This document shows positions 23,504 to 32,198 of a stretch of DNA of 33,561 bases, piece after piece. Position 1 is the first letter of the stretch, and each line of letters starts with the position of its first letter. Location: NCBI GenBank assembly GCA_023228295.1, contig JALOBP010000026.1, positions 1 through 33,561 on the forward strand, read 5' to 3'. The DNA comes from Methanoregula sp. (GTDB taxonomy: Archaea; Halobacteriota; Methanomicrobia; Methanomicrobiales; Methanospirillaceae). Under the pieces are notes generated by a model. The model searched no databases. It was not told where the DNA came from and was given only the letters and a program-made list of their open reading frames with translations. Made by a program: the position numbers and the translations under genes.

Positions 23504-24754
23504 ATGACAAAAACCATCGACGATATCAATAAAAAGATTGCACAGGGGACTGCTGTTGTCTTTACTGCAGCGGAATTCAAACGCCGCATCGCGGACGGGG
23601 AGATGATCACTGCTGCCGATGTCGATGTCGTGACCACCGGGACATTCGGTGTCATGTCCGGCACGTTTGCCGTTATGCACATCCTGGTAGCACCGCCCGG
23701 GTCCTTCCGCCAGGCAGAGAATGTCTGGTTGAACGGCGTCCCCGCAATACCGGGTCCCTGCCCGAACGAGGGGCTCGGGTCGGTTGACCTTATCGTCTAC
23801 GGGACTTCGCAGGCAGGCCGGACGTATGGCGGGGGGCACCTCTTCCGCGACCTCGTGGAAGGAAAAGAGGTGAATGTCGAGGTCGAATCTGCCGGGAAAC
23901 GGTTCAGCCGCATGGTCACGCTCGCGGATATGGGCCTTGCACGGCTTATGACGACCCGAAGTGCATTCAAAAATTACCTTGCCGTTGTCAACACGGGACC
24001 CGATCCGGTCAGGACCATCTTTGCGGTGAATGGCCTTGCCGGCCCGTACACCGGTGCCACCGTAAGTGGCTGCGGGGACATCAACCCCCTCCAGAACGAC
24101 CCGGGTATGAACGTGATCGGGGTCGGGACGAGGCTCCTCCTGAACGGGGGTGTGGGTTATATTATGGGCACCGGGACACGGAGCACTCCCCAAAAACCCA
24201 ACATCTCGGCATTTGCCGATATGAAGTTCATGGTGCCGGAGATGATGGGTGGTTTTGTTACCTCGCTCGGCCCTGAGTGCATGACGTCCGTTGCCATTCC
24301 CGTTCCGGTCCTTGACGATGCAATCCTCAACAGCCTTCTCGTCACCAATGATAGAATCCCATTGCCGGTTGCCGATGTGCGGGACCGGGTCCCGTTTGCA
24401 TCTGCAACCTATGCCGATGTCTGGGACGGGACGGACCCGGTGATCACGTTCTCACCGGAATCCTGCCTGCGGTGCAAGACCTGTGCTGCTGCAGCAGTCT
24501 GCCCGACCGGGGCACTTGATCCGGAACAGGGAATCGATACCCTGCTCTGCGTGAACTGCGGCGCCTGTGTCCGTGAATGCGTTGGCGGGGCATGCTCCGG
24601 TAACCTCGGATGCCTTTCCTTTGACAACCGGAATATCCCGGTCATCCTCCGGCAGTCCGACCGTGCCCGTGCCCTGCGGCTCTGCGAAGAGCTGAAGAAA
24701 CGAATTCTTGAAAGACGGTTCATGCTCACGGAAAAAACGGAGGACCTCGTTTGA
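23504..24754 (+). CDS. comF: DUF39/COG1900 thiol-forming protein with two ferredoxin clusters; likely coenzyme M synthase (methanogenesis marker 16)
   Basis: 416 residues from ATG 23504 (a GTG two codons earlier is possible). Residues 1-~310 are the DUF39 domain with Cys86 in GPCPNEG, Cys190 in VSGCGDINP and Cys259 in PECM. The C-terminus holds two [4Fe-4S] motifs: Cys321/324/327/333 (CLRCKTC...CP) and Cys349/352/355/359 (CVNCGACVREC). DUF39 proteins convert an aldehyde to a thiol with sulfide, known for aspartate semialdehyde to homocysteine. A methanogen homologue with such clusters was reported to turn sulfoacetaldehyde into coenzyme M (ComF). Its place directly before cysteate synthase and ComDE supports that reaction here. 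Homocysteine formation is the alternative, less favoured by context. Confidence 0.83.
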   Translation: MTKTIDDINKKIAQGTAVVFTAAEFKRRIADGEMITAADVDVVTTGTFGVMSGTFAVMHILVAPPGSFRQAENVWLNGVPAIPGPCPNEGLGSVDLIVYGTSQAGRTYGGGHLFRDLVEGKEVNVEVESAGKRFSRMVTLADMGLARLMTTRSAFKNYLAVVNTGPDPVRTIFAVNGLAGPYTGATVSGCGDINPLQNDPGMNVIGVGTRLLLNGGVGYIMGTGTRSTPQKPNISAFADMKFMVPEMMGGFVTSLGPECMTSVAIPVPVLDDAILNSLLVTNDRIPLPVADVRDRVPFASATYADVWDGTDPVITFSPESCLRCKTCAAAAVCPTGALDPEQGIDTLLCVNCGACVRECVGGACSGNLGCLSFDNRNIPVILRQSDRARALRLCEELKKRILERRFMLTEKTEDLV

Positions 24755-26025
24755 CCCCGAAATACACCCTTCGCTGCATACAGGGTGGCGAGGACGCGCC
24801 GGAGCACTACACAACCTCCTGCCCCTGCGGCCATGCCTCACTCCTCCGGGCGGAATATTCAAAAAAGCAGCTTACCGTAAGGAACCTGCCCGGCATCTTC
24901 CGGTTCTGTGACTGGCTTCCGATCCACCGGACCCTGCCCATTGTGTCCGGGCCGGTCTGTTTCCGAAGCATAGCACTCTCCCGTGAGCTCGGGATTCCCA
25001 ACCTGTATATAGGATTCAACGGGTACTGGCCGGAACGGGGCGGGACGATCACGACCTGCTCGTTCAAGGAACTCGAGGCTCTCCCGACCGTGATCCGGAT
25101 GCAGGAGCAGCGGCCGGCAACACTTGTGATCGCTTCTGCAGGGAATACCGGCCGTGCTTTTCTGCAGGTCTCGGCCCTGACCGGAATTCCGGTTGTGGTT
25201 GTTGTGCCTGAGAAAGCGATTGAACGACTCTGGACAACCGCGCCGGCAGACAAGGCTGTTGTCATTGCAGTAACAGGGGATTACACGGATGCCATCCGCT
25301 TCAGCCGCGAGATCTGCACGCTCCCTCAGTTCCTCGAGGAAGGCGGGGCAAAGAACGTGGCACGCCGTGACGGGATGGGGACCGTAATGCTGGATGCGGC
25401 TGTGACGATCGGGAGGATGCCCGATTACTATTTCCAGGCAATCGGCAGCGGCACCGGGGGTATTGCCGCATGGGAGGCGGCCCTCCGCCTTGTGGGTGAC
25501 GGACGGTTCGGTTCCCGGCTCCCGGAACTCCACCTCAGCCAGAACCTGCCGTTTGTACCGATGGTTGCGGCTTGGAACGAGCGGAGGCGAAATCTCGTGC
25601 CGGATACTGATATGCCGGATGCGCAGGCTGCCATATCACAGGTGTATTCCGATGTCCTGACCAACCGGGAGCCCCCGTATGCGATAACCGGCGGGGTCTT
25701 TGATGCCCTGACGGCAACGAGCGGCAGGATGTATGCCATATCGAATGACGAAGCCCGCGCTGCGGAGAAACTCTTCATGGACCTCGAAGGCATTGATCTT
25801 GATCCTGCTGCAACGGTCTGTGTAGCGTCCCTGCTGCAAGCGTGTGAGGCCGGGACAATCGATAAACAAAAGACCGTGTTCCTGAATATCACCGGCGGAG
25901 GATATGCCCGGGTGCAAAAAGACCATGCGCTTATCCCGGTCCGGCCGTCATTCACGGTTCCCGCCGGTGCGTTGATTGATGTGATTAAACAAGAGTTCCT
26001 GGAGACGGTGAAGTCCTGTGTATGA
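24751..26025 (+). CDS. Cysteate synthase (threonine-synthase-like PLP enzyme)
   Basis: 424 residues, starting with TTG at 24751: GGAGG at 24739-24743 is seven bases upstream and the first in-frame ATG is far too late, so the rare start is well supported. A Cys-rich N-terminus (CIQGG, CPCGH) is followed by the PLP fold: CSFKELEA with Lys106 as the likely Schiff base, and SAGNTG (131-136) as the phosphate-binding loop; threonine synthase has SFKDR at the lysine. Cysteate synthase makes L-cysteate from O-phosphoserine and sulfite, the first committed step of coenzyme M synthesis in Methanosarcinales and Methanomicrobiales. The start overlaps the DUF39 stop by four bases and the stop overlaps comDE by eight bases. 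Confidence 0.88.
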   Translation: MTPKYTLRCIQGGEDAPEHYTTSCPCGHASLLRAEYSKKQLTVRNLPGIFRFCDWLPIHRTLPIVSGPVCFRSIALSRELGIPNLYIGFNGYWPERGGTITTCSFKELEALPTVIRMQEQRPATLVIASAGNTGRAFLQVSALTGIPVVVVVPEKAIERLWTTAPADKAVVIAVTGDYTDAIRFSREICTLPQFLEEGGAKNVARRDGMGTVMLDAAVTIGRMPDYYFQAIGSGTGGIAAWEAALRLVGDGRFGSRLPELHLSQNLPFVPMVAAWNERRRNLVPDTDMPDAQAAISQVYSDVLTNREPPYAITGGVFDALTATSGRMYAISNDEARAAEKLFMDLEGIDLDPAATVCVASLLQACEAGTIDKQKTVFLNITGGGYARVQKDHALIPVRPSFTVPAGALIDVIKQEFLETVKSCV

Positions 26026-27133
26026 AGACCGGGTTATTGAGATCCTGAAAGAACAGAAGATCAACCTCATCGCATCCATCCCGTGCGATAAGACCCGGGA
26101 CCTGCATTTCCTCCTGCCGCAGCATTTCCGCCACATCGGCCTCACCCGCGAAGAGGACGGAGTCGGTGTGTGTGCAGGAGCGTTCCTTGCCGGCATGCGT
26201 CCGCTCATGGCCATGCAGAGTTCCGGTCTTGGCAACATGATGAATGCGATCATGTCCCTGACAAAGACCTACGATCTCCCGCTCCCGATCCTTGCCAGCT
26301 GGCGTGGCATGGAGAACGAGACTATCCCGGCGCAGGTGCCGTTCAATGCCGCGATACCCGGGATTCTCGATGCAACGGGGATCCCGTACACGATAATCCA
26401 TGACAGTACCGGATTTGGTAAGATTGGCAATGTGATTGCCGATGCGTACGGGAACCTGCGGCCTCACGTTGCACTCGTGCTTCCCGGCTCATGGGATGGA
26501 CCGGAATCCTGCTGGAAAGGATCACCGCTTCCTCCGCGCAAGCGGGAGATCGATCTCCGGTACCAGCGGGAGATCCCCGAACCGGTGATGACCCGCAATG
26601 ATGCCATACAGGTCATCGCACGTCACCTTGATGAGCAGGCCGTTGTCTCCAACATCGGTGTCCCCAGTAAGGAACTCTGTGCGGCAAACGACCGTGCCTT
26701 GAACTTCTACATGCTGGGGAGTTACACGCAGGCGTCCCCCATCGGGCTTGGCCTTGCAACCGGCACATCGCGTGATGTCTGGGTAATCGATGGCGACGGG
26801 AGCACCCTTGGCACCGGTATCCTGCCGGTCATTGGTGCAGAAAAACCGGAAAACCTTACGATCTTCTGCCTTGACAACGGGGCGTTCGGCAGTACAGGAA
26901 ACCAGCTCACACCGGCCTATGCGGGAACTGATATCGAACTGCTTGCCATTGCCTCAGGGTTCCGGTTCACGGCAAAAGCCGGGACTGCGCCAGAACTTGA
27001 ACAGATCGTAAAGGGACTTGGCAAAGGCCCGAACTTCGTTCACGTGATCTTAAAACCCGGCAATGCGGATGTCAGGAACATCCCGCTGACCCCGCACCAG
27101 ATACGGGACCGGTTTGTTCCAGCGATACGGTAA
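26018..27133 (+). CDS. comDE: Sulfopyruvate decarboxylase, ComD-ComE fusion
   Basis: 371 residues from GTG 26018, with GGTGA six bases upstream. ComD part (residues 1-~170): SIPCDKTRDLH, TREEDGVGVCAGAFLAG with the TPP-activating Glu, SSGLGNMMNA. ComE part (from ~185): IGVPSKELCAAND, GSYTQASPIGLGLA, and the TPP/Mg motif GDGSTLGTG (259-267) with Asn287 before GAFGSTGN. The enzyme decarboxylates sulfopyruvate to sulfoacetaldehyde with thiamine diphosphate. In Methanocaldococcus the two parts are separate genes; the fusion is usual for this lineage. It is the last gene of the operon and runs tail-to-tail into the aminotransferase fragment. Confidence 0.92.
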   Translation: MYEDRVIEILKEQKINLIASIPCDKTRDLHFLLPQHFRHIGLTREEDGVGVCAGAFLAGMRPLMAMQSSGLGNMMNAIMSLTKTYDLPLPILASWRGMENETIPAQVPFNAAIPGILDATGIPYTIIHDSTGFGKIGNVIADAYGNLRPHVALVLPGSWDGPESCWKGSPLPPRKREIDLRYQREIPEPVMTRNDAIQVIARHLDEQAVVSNIGVPSKELCAANDRALNFYMLGSYTQASPIGLGLATGTSRDVWVIDGDGSTLGTGILPVIGAEKPENLTIFCLDNGAFGSTGNQLTPAYAGTDIELLAIASGFRFTAKAGTAPELEQIVKGLGKGPNFVHVILKPGNADVRNIPLTPHQIRDRFVPAIR

Positions 27134-27180
27134 GGAGTAATAATTGAGCCTGTCGGAATCCCGGCTGCAGGTGAAAACAA

Positions 27181-27608
27181 TTACTTTTTGGCGGGCAGGT
27201 CCGCATCTTCGAGTCTCCTGCACGCTTCAAGGAGCGTCTCGTCCTTCTTCGAGAAGGTGAACCGGAGACGGTTCTTTCCGCCGCTGCTGTAGAACGAACT
27301 GTCGGGGACTGCAGCAACGCCAACCTTCTCGGCGAGATACCGGGCAAATTCCCGATCCTTCATACCAAATCCCGATATGTCGGAAAGGTGTAATATGCCC
27401 CCTCGGGAAGTTCGCAGGCAAAACCTGCTTTTTTGAGGCCATGGAACAGGATCATCCGCTTGCGGTCATATTCAGCAGCAAGGCCGTGATAATAGGACTC
27501 CGGCAGGTCCAGGGCAGCAACACATGCCTGCTGGAGCGGTGCCGGTGCACCGACGGTCAGGAAATCGTGGATCTTCCGGATCCGGGATGTGATGGCAGCG
27601 TCGGCAAG
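27181..27608 (-). pseudogene. 3'-terminal fragment of an aminotransferase gene
   Basis: Homologous to the last ~420 bases of the complete gene at 29789-30994, on the same strand. Bases 27455-27608 are identical to 30052-30205 as I read them; the rest, towards the stop, differs at roughly one base in eight. A single-base deletion near 27384 (after the codons for the ISGFG block) breaks the frame, and the DNA beyond 27608 is unrelated, so there is no start. The C-terminus differs too (ends DLPAKK rather than LGNIDM). It is a decayed duplicate or a displaced original 3' end. Confidence 0.85.
27455..27608. repeat. 154-bp direct repeat, copy 1
   Basis: Identical to 30052-30205. One end (27608/30205) is the point where homology to the aminotransferase stops altogether; at the other end the copies continue but diverge. 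This pattern points to recombination or conversion rather than uniform ageing of a duplicate. Confidence 0.85.
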
Positions 27609-27684
27609 AGCATTGCCCCGATACTATACAAATTGTACATCTTTGCTTCAGTTCTGATCATCAACCGAATTGAAAAAAAGGGGG

Positions 27685-28464
27685 TTATGTGGCTGTCGCA
27701 TCCACCACGAATGGCATAGATCCATAAGCCGGGGGCATAGACGCATAATAAATCCATACCGGTGTAATATGGGATTCTTTTTCTTCCGGCCCTGCGCGAT
27801 AGAGTTTATATCCCAGTTTAATATCAGTAATTTTTGTACCTTCGGGGATATTCCCTTGCACTTTCTCGGTAGTTTCATGACTCTTTAACTTTTCAAACCC
27901 TTCCTGAGGTGAAATCACCTTTACCTCGCCAATACGTTCATAGACCGGCCAGATCTTCATGATATCAATAATCTCGTTGTTCTCTCCAAGGTCGATATCA
28001 ATCCCGGCACCAATTACCGGCATACCGCTCAGTGTCTGTCGGTATCTCACCTGTGTAGAAATGGGATATTTTTCTTCTACGGCGTTTGTTGTGAGGTTAA
28101 ATTTGTTAATATACCGTGGCGTAGCATCAATCAGCTGAGCCTCTTTGGGCAGCCCCCCGTATTTTTCGAGAGCTTTTTCTGCAATAACAGGAGCTTCCAT
28201 CGCTGAGGGAGTTGATTTTTTAACTGTGTACGCGAGTTTTTCATTTCCTACATTGATTTTCTCGATAGATTTGACCTTATATATCGGCATTACTATTGGT
28301 GATGTCGGGAAATCTGAATCGAGTGTCAGAGAATCGAAGCCTCCCTGCAGAGCTGGTATATCACTTCTTTCGTGAGGTATCAGTCCCACAATAGCAATAC
28401 CCAGAATTACGCAAAATGTGAGGACAAGTCCAAGGATCGTCCATTTTTTATTATCCATTGTCAT
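27685..28464 (-). CDS. Membrane-anchored PepSY/FTP-like protein
   Basis: 259 residues from ATG 28464 (or the ATG two codons later). One membrane helix near the start (WTILGLVLTFCVILGIAIVGLI) anchors it, with the rest outside. Residues ~90-200 have the look of FTP/PepSY propeptide-type folds: APVIAEKALEKYGGLP, YRQTLSGMPVIGAGIDIDLGENNEIIDI, GEVKVISPQEGFEKLK. Such modules often inhibit or chaperone secreted peptidases. It follows the broken DUF6345 gene after only five bases, and the two were probably one operon. Base composition is clearly more AT-rich than the coenzyme M operon. Confidence 0.72.
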   Translation of the reverse strand: MTMDNKKWTILGLVLTFCVILGIAIVGLIPHERSDIPALQGGFDSLTLDSDFPTSPIVMPIYKVKSIEKINVGNEKLAYTVKKSTPSAMEAPVIAEKALEKYGGLPKEAQLIDATPRYINKFNLTTNAVEEKYPISTQVRYRQTLSGMPVIGAGIDIDLGENNEIIDIMKIWPVYERIGEVKVISPQEGFEKLKSHETTEKVQGNIPEGTKITDIKLGYKLYRAGPEEKESHITPVWIYYASMPPAYGSMPFVVDATAT

Positions 28465-28469
28465 TTAAA

Positions 28470-29217
28470 TCACGTCATCCATTCTGCATAATATATGGTA
28501 TTGTCATCCTGCGTTTCACTCGGGGAAACACTTCCATGGCCAGGGAGATGATCGTTCCACAATTGATCCTGTGTCGAATATAACCCTGCCCGTTTGATCG
28601 TTTCCATCCAATGCATCTTTGGTTGCCCGTTCCCACGAATATGAGACGGAATAATCGAGATTCGTGGCATACCACATGAAGTATGAGGCCAGCTGTGAGT
28701 TGACACTCTTGTATGAGGCAAATCCAAGAATACCATGAGAATACTTTAGGGCGCCCCCCCACTGCAAATCGTTCAGCACCCAACAGGCATCAAGGACTAC
28801 CCATTTATTTGGCGAACTGGTGCTGGATCCCCATTTTTTATATACTTCGAAGCGGGTCAGGTCTGAATTTGGAGAGTTGGTATACTGGACATCGGTAGTC
28901 CATGAACCTCCACTCAGGATCTGGTCTCCATGACCAAAATGATAGTGAAGATCAACATTGTTTAGTCCTCCCCCGGACGTGGCGAAATCAGTATCGTCCA
29001 CATTTGAATCGACCTGGTAGGATTGCTCAGACCACCCTTGTCCTGTTAACCCGTTGTAGATGAATGCATGGCTGTTTGATCCATCCGGATAAAGATCTGC
29101 CAGACTATCTTAGTTTTCAACATTTGTCATTGAAAACTGGTAGGCTGAAACAGGGAGCATGAACATACATAGTGCGGTCAGTCCCAATAAGACTTTGACC
29201 ATTCTGTTGTGTTTCAT
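28470..29217 (-). pseudogene. Broken DUF6345-family secreted protein gene
   Basis: Reading from ATG 29217 the gene begins with a signal peptide (MKHNRMVKVLLGLTALCMF, then MLPVSA) and the sequence YQFSMTNVEN, then meets an in-frame TAA at about 29110-29112, after which the same frame continues sensibly (DSLADLYPDGSNSHAFIYNG, GGGLNNVDLHYHFGHGDQ, WVVLDACWVLND, YFMWYATNLD). A second lesion near 28580 shifts the frame: the family-like end LYSTQDQLWNDHLPGHGSVSP and its continuation to TGA 28470 lie in another frame. The DUF6345 core with HYHFGHG and LDACW reminds one of caspase-like or gingipain-like folds, but catalytic function is not established. One nonsense and one frameshift mean it is no longer made intact. 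Confidence 0.75.
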
Positions 29218-29788
29218 TTTTTGTTCCTCCGTTGTGTTTTTTTCCATTCGCTTCGCTCGACTGGCACAAGGAAATCTTCATAAGGACAGAAGATAACAAT
29301 CTCATGCCTGCGGGCAGGACCGGGTTCAACGAAGTTTGTCGCTTGGTGAACCCGTTCTTTTCTATTGTGGACCGATGTTAGATAGTCCACACTAATATGA
29401 TTCGATCGAAACCATAAAAAGTACTATGTTAATATTTTAATTTAATGCATCACAAATTAAATTCATGGATGTGTGTCTGTGCATAAGACCGTGTCCTCTA
29501 GCTGGCGAGTCGGTACCTGACTGCATTGCATGGTTTATCGAAATTAAGACTCATGCTAGGTTAGAACGTTGTGCCCGTGAACAATTGCATCGATGGAACC
29601 GAACTTCAAATTTTTTGTTCAATATCTCCCGATGACCGTTCAATTTTCCTGTTGGTCTGTGAGTTCTTTTCAGGCATTCTTGTTTCAAAATTAAAGCTGT
29701 TATTCGTAACCGTCCTGGAAAAGGTCGGCTCTCAATCATTAAAAAAATAGGATTTCAATCCCAGAAAAACTCACAAAAATGCAGTCCC
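29218..29788. other. AT-rich intergenic region with stem-loops, no gene seen
   Basis: About 570 bases. Near the DUF6345 end lie two inverted repeats: CCTG-CGGG-CAGG (29307-29318) and CGGGTTCA (29321-29328) with TGAACCCG (29347-29354). An AT-rich stretch around 29415-29455 could hold the minus-strand promoter of the DUF6345 gene, with a long leader. The right part (29540-29760) is low in G+C with short frames broken by stops; it may be decayed coding DNA, but I recognise nothing. Confidence 0.5.
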
Positions 29789-30994
29789 TTACATATCAAT
29801 GTTCCCGAGTCTCCTGCACGCTTCAACAAGCGTCTCGTCCTTCTTCGAGAAGGTGAACCGGAGACGGTTCTCCCCTCCGTTACTGTAGAACGAACTGCCG
29901 GGAACCGCTGCCACACCAACCTTCTCGGCGAGATACCGGGCAAATTCCCGATCCTTCATACCAAATCCCGATATGTCGGTAAAAATGTAATATGCACCCT
30001 CGGGAAGTTCGCAGGCAAAGCCCGCTTTCTTCAGGCCATTGTACAGGATCTTCCGCTTGCGGTCATATTCAGCAGCAAGGCCGTGATAATAGGACTCCGG
30101 CAGGTCCAGGGCAGCAACACATGCCTGCTGGAGCGGTGCCGGTGCACCGACGGTCAGGAAATCGTGGATCTTCCGGATCCGGGATGTGATGGCAGCGTCG
30201 GCAAGGGCGTAACCAACCCGCCATCCCGTTACGCTGTAGGTCTTGGAGAAACTCCCGATGGTGATAGTCCGGTCGTGCATACCATCGAGAGACCCCATGG
30301 ATACGTGCTTCCGGCCGTCATACACAATATGCTCGTAGATCTCGTCCGTGATCGCAATGGCGTTGCGGTCAATGCAGAGATCGGCTATGAACGCAAGTTC
30401 CTTTCTGGTGAATACCTTGCCGGTCGGGTTATTGGGAGTGTTGAGGATGATCGCCCGCGTCTTTTTGGAAAATGCGGTTTTCATCGCCTCCTCATCAATG
30501 CCAAAATCGGGTGCCAGCGGGACATACCGGGGCACCGCCCCGGAGATCTGTGCATCCGGGCCGTAGTTTTCGTAGAATGGCTCCGGCACGATAACCTCGT
30601 CGCCCGGCTGGATGATGGCAAGCATGGACGCCATCATCGCCTCGGTCGACCCGCAGGTGACGGTTATCTCGGCCTCCGGGTCAAAGTCCATCCCGTTGAA
30701 TGTTTTGACCCGTGCTGCAAGGGCATCGCGGAGGTTCTTCGAGCCCCACGTTATTGCATACTGGTTATGGTCGTTGCTGATCGCGTCAATTGCAGCCGTT
30801 TTCAGTTCCGGCGGGCAGGCAAAATCCGGAAATCCCTGCGCAAGGTTGATCGCCTTGTTGGCAAGAGCGAGCCGGGTCATCTCCCGGATAACCGATTCCG
30901 TGAAAGAATCCGCACGGGACGGGTGGACGGCAAAGAAAGTTTTTTTCCCGGCACCGGTTATGTGTTTACCGATACCGGACTTTGCATGCTTCAT
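29789..30994 (-). CDS. Class I PLP aminotransferase, aspartate type
   Basis: 401 residues from ATG 30994 (open frame continues upstream but without a better start). A fold-type I aminotransferase: INLAQGFPDFACPPELKTA near residue 50, GSTEAMMASML, EPFYENYGP, NTPNNPTGKVFT with the substrate-binding Asn, DEIYEHIVYD, and SFSKTYSVTGWRVGYA with the PLP lysine, then RLRFTFSKKDE with the carboxylate-binding Arg. It lies near cysteate synthase and comDE, so it may be the enzyme that converts L-cysteate to sulfopyruvate, a step assigned to aspartate aminotransferases in this pathway. The last ~140 codons are duplicated at 27181-27608. Confidence 0.85.
   Translation of the reverse strand: MKHAKSGIGKHITGAGKKTFFAVHPSRADSFTESVIREMTRLALANKAINLAQGFPDFACPPELKTAAIDAISNDHNQYAITWGSKNLRDALAARVKTFNGMDFDPEAEITVTCGSTEAMMASMLAIIQPGDEVIVPEPFYENYGPDAQISGAVPRYVPLAPDFGIDEEAMKTAFSKKTRAIILNTPNNPTGKVFTRKELAFIADLCIDRNAIAITDEIYEHIVYDGRKHVSMGSLDGMHDRTITIGSFSKTYSVTGWRVGYALADAAITSRIRKIHDFLTVGAPAPLQQACVAALDLPESYYHGLAAEYDRKRKILYNGLKKAGFACELPEGAYYIFTDISGFGMKDREFARYLAEKVGVAAVPGSSFYSNGGENRLRFTFSKKDETLVEACRRLGNIDM
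30052..30205. repeat. 154-bp direct repeat, copy 2
   Basis: Lies inside the complete aminotransferase gene and is identical to 27455-27608. Distance between copies is 2597 bases, same orientation. Confidence 0.85.
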
Positions 30995-31051
30995 ACCGGT
31001 ACCGGTTGACGCTTTTGGAAAATAAATACGTGGTTGGCAAAAAAAAATCAT

Positions 31052-32164
31052 TTATGGCTGTTCAGGAAAACGATACTTTCCCTGCGGGATAAGGATCTCG
31101 AACCGGACCCCTTTCCCGTACGTTCCACGTTCCCTTATGGTGATACCGGTGATCGCGAGGATCTCCCGGGTCAGAAAGAGCCCGAGACCGGTATTTTTGC
31201 CAAAGCCCTTCTCAAAGATCTTCTCTTTATCCACGTCATGAATGCCGGTCCCGTCATCCTGGTAAACCATCGCAATGGCATTGCTGGAGTACGGGATATA
31301 CGTAAAGGAGATGTTCTTCACCCGTTCGCCATGCCGGATCGAATTGTCGATGAGGTTCTCGTGTACCTTCTCAAAGAGGGGGTCTGCATAGACTTCGAGC
31401 CCGTCGAGTTTTGTGGTGATGTTCATTATGCCCGGGGGCCGGGATGATTTGAGTGCATTGACGCTCATCGCCACATCCTGCCAGATCGGTGCATTCACAC
31501 CAAGTTCCTCATAGTTTTTGGTAAATTCAATCTGCCGTACAATATGACCGGCAACCCGCTCTTCCTTTTCCAGAAGAGCAATGACTTCCGGATCGTGAAT
31601 CTTCATTTTAATCAGTTCGAGGTATCCCAACAGGCCGGTCAGCTGGTTACGGATGTCATGGCGGGTTATCCCGGAGAGAAGATTGAGCTTGCGGTTTGCC
31701 GTCTCAAAGGATTTCTGGGACATCTCCAGATGCTCATTTGCCTCATTCAGGTCCTCGTTGAGCACCAGGAGTTCCCGGTTCTGGTCGACCAGGCGGGTCT
31801 GGTAGCAGCGGAGCTGCTCTGCCACAGTCCCGACAACAAATGCCACGATACAGAACATGAGCGCCCGGACAAGAACATCGTGAGAGATGACACCCGTGAT
31901 GAGATCCGTGACGGTAATGTGGAGGCCTCCGAAGAAAATGGCTATCCATACAGCTTTTCTGCCATACCAGAGCCCGGCGATAACGATGATAAGGTAATAG
32001 AAATGGGTGTATACTACGGATATTCCCAGATAATAGTGGACATAGAACTCAAGCACCAGCCCGGCAATAACGAGAAGGGTAAGCTTGATCGGGTGGGGTT
32101 CAGAGAGAATACGCCACCAGAACCCCTGAATCTCACAGTTTTTCAGGGATGGTTTGTCATTCAT
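31052..32164 (-). CDS. Membrane sensor histidine kinase
   Basis: 370 residues. Residues ~25-118 hold four or five membrane helices with almost no outside loop (LTLLVIAGLVLEF, FYYLIIVIAGLWYG, VWIAIFFGGLHITV, ALMFCIVAFVVG), so the signal may be sensed within the membrane. A coiled-coil stretch (residues ~120-160, NRELLVLNEDLNEANEHLEMSQ) leads to the H-box SGITRHDIRNQL with His169. The ATPase domain has HENLIDNSIRHGE (N-box), DDGTGI (G1), FEKGFG (F) and NTGLGLFL (G2). No receiver is encoded nearby, so it is an orphan kinase, as often in Methanomicrobiales. GGCGATC before ATG 32164 and a TATA-like TATATAA near 32203 fit a short leader. Confidence 0.88.
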   Translation of the reverse strand: MNDKPSLKNCEIQGFWWRILSEPHPIKLTLLVIAGLVLEFYVHYYLGISVVYTHFYYLIIVIAGLWYGRKAVWIAIFFGGLHITVTDLITGVISHDVLVRALMFCIVAFVVGTVAEQLRCYQTRLVDQNRELLVLNEDLNEANEHLEMSQKSFETANRKLNLLSGITRHDIRNQLTGLLGYLELIKMKIHDPEVIALLEKEERVAGHIVRQIEFTKNYEELGVNAPIWQDVAMSVNALKSSRPPGIMNITTKLDGLEVYADPLFEKVHENLIDNSIRHGERVKNISFTYIPYSSNAIAMVYQDDGTGIHDVDKEKIFEKGFGKNTGLGLFLTREILAITGITIRERGTYGKGVRFEILIPQGKYRFPEQP

Positions 32165-32198
32165 GGCAGATCGCCTGAAGTGGTATGAGGCACCCTGC

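Noticed and set aside
29110..29112. Stop in the DUF6345 gene as a pyrrolysine codon
   Set aside because: The codon is TAA, whereas pyrrolysine uses TAG, and a second frameshift lesion is present in the same gene.
29540..29760. Possible transposase remnant in the gap before the aminotransferase
   Set aside because: Only short stop-broken frames with no convincing motif could be read; not enough for a call.
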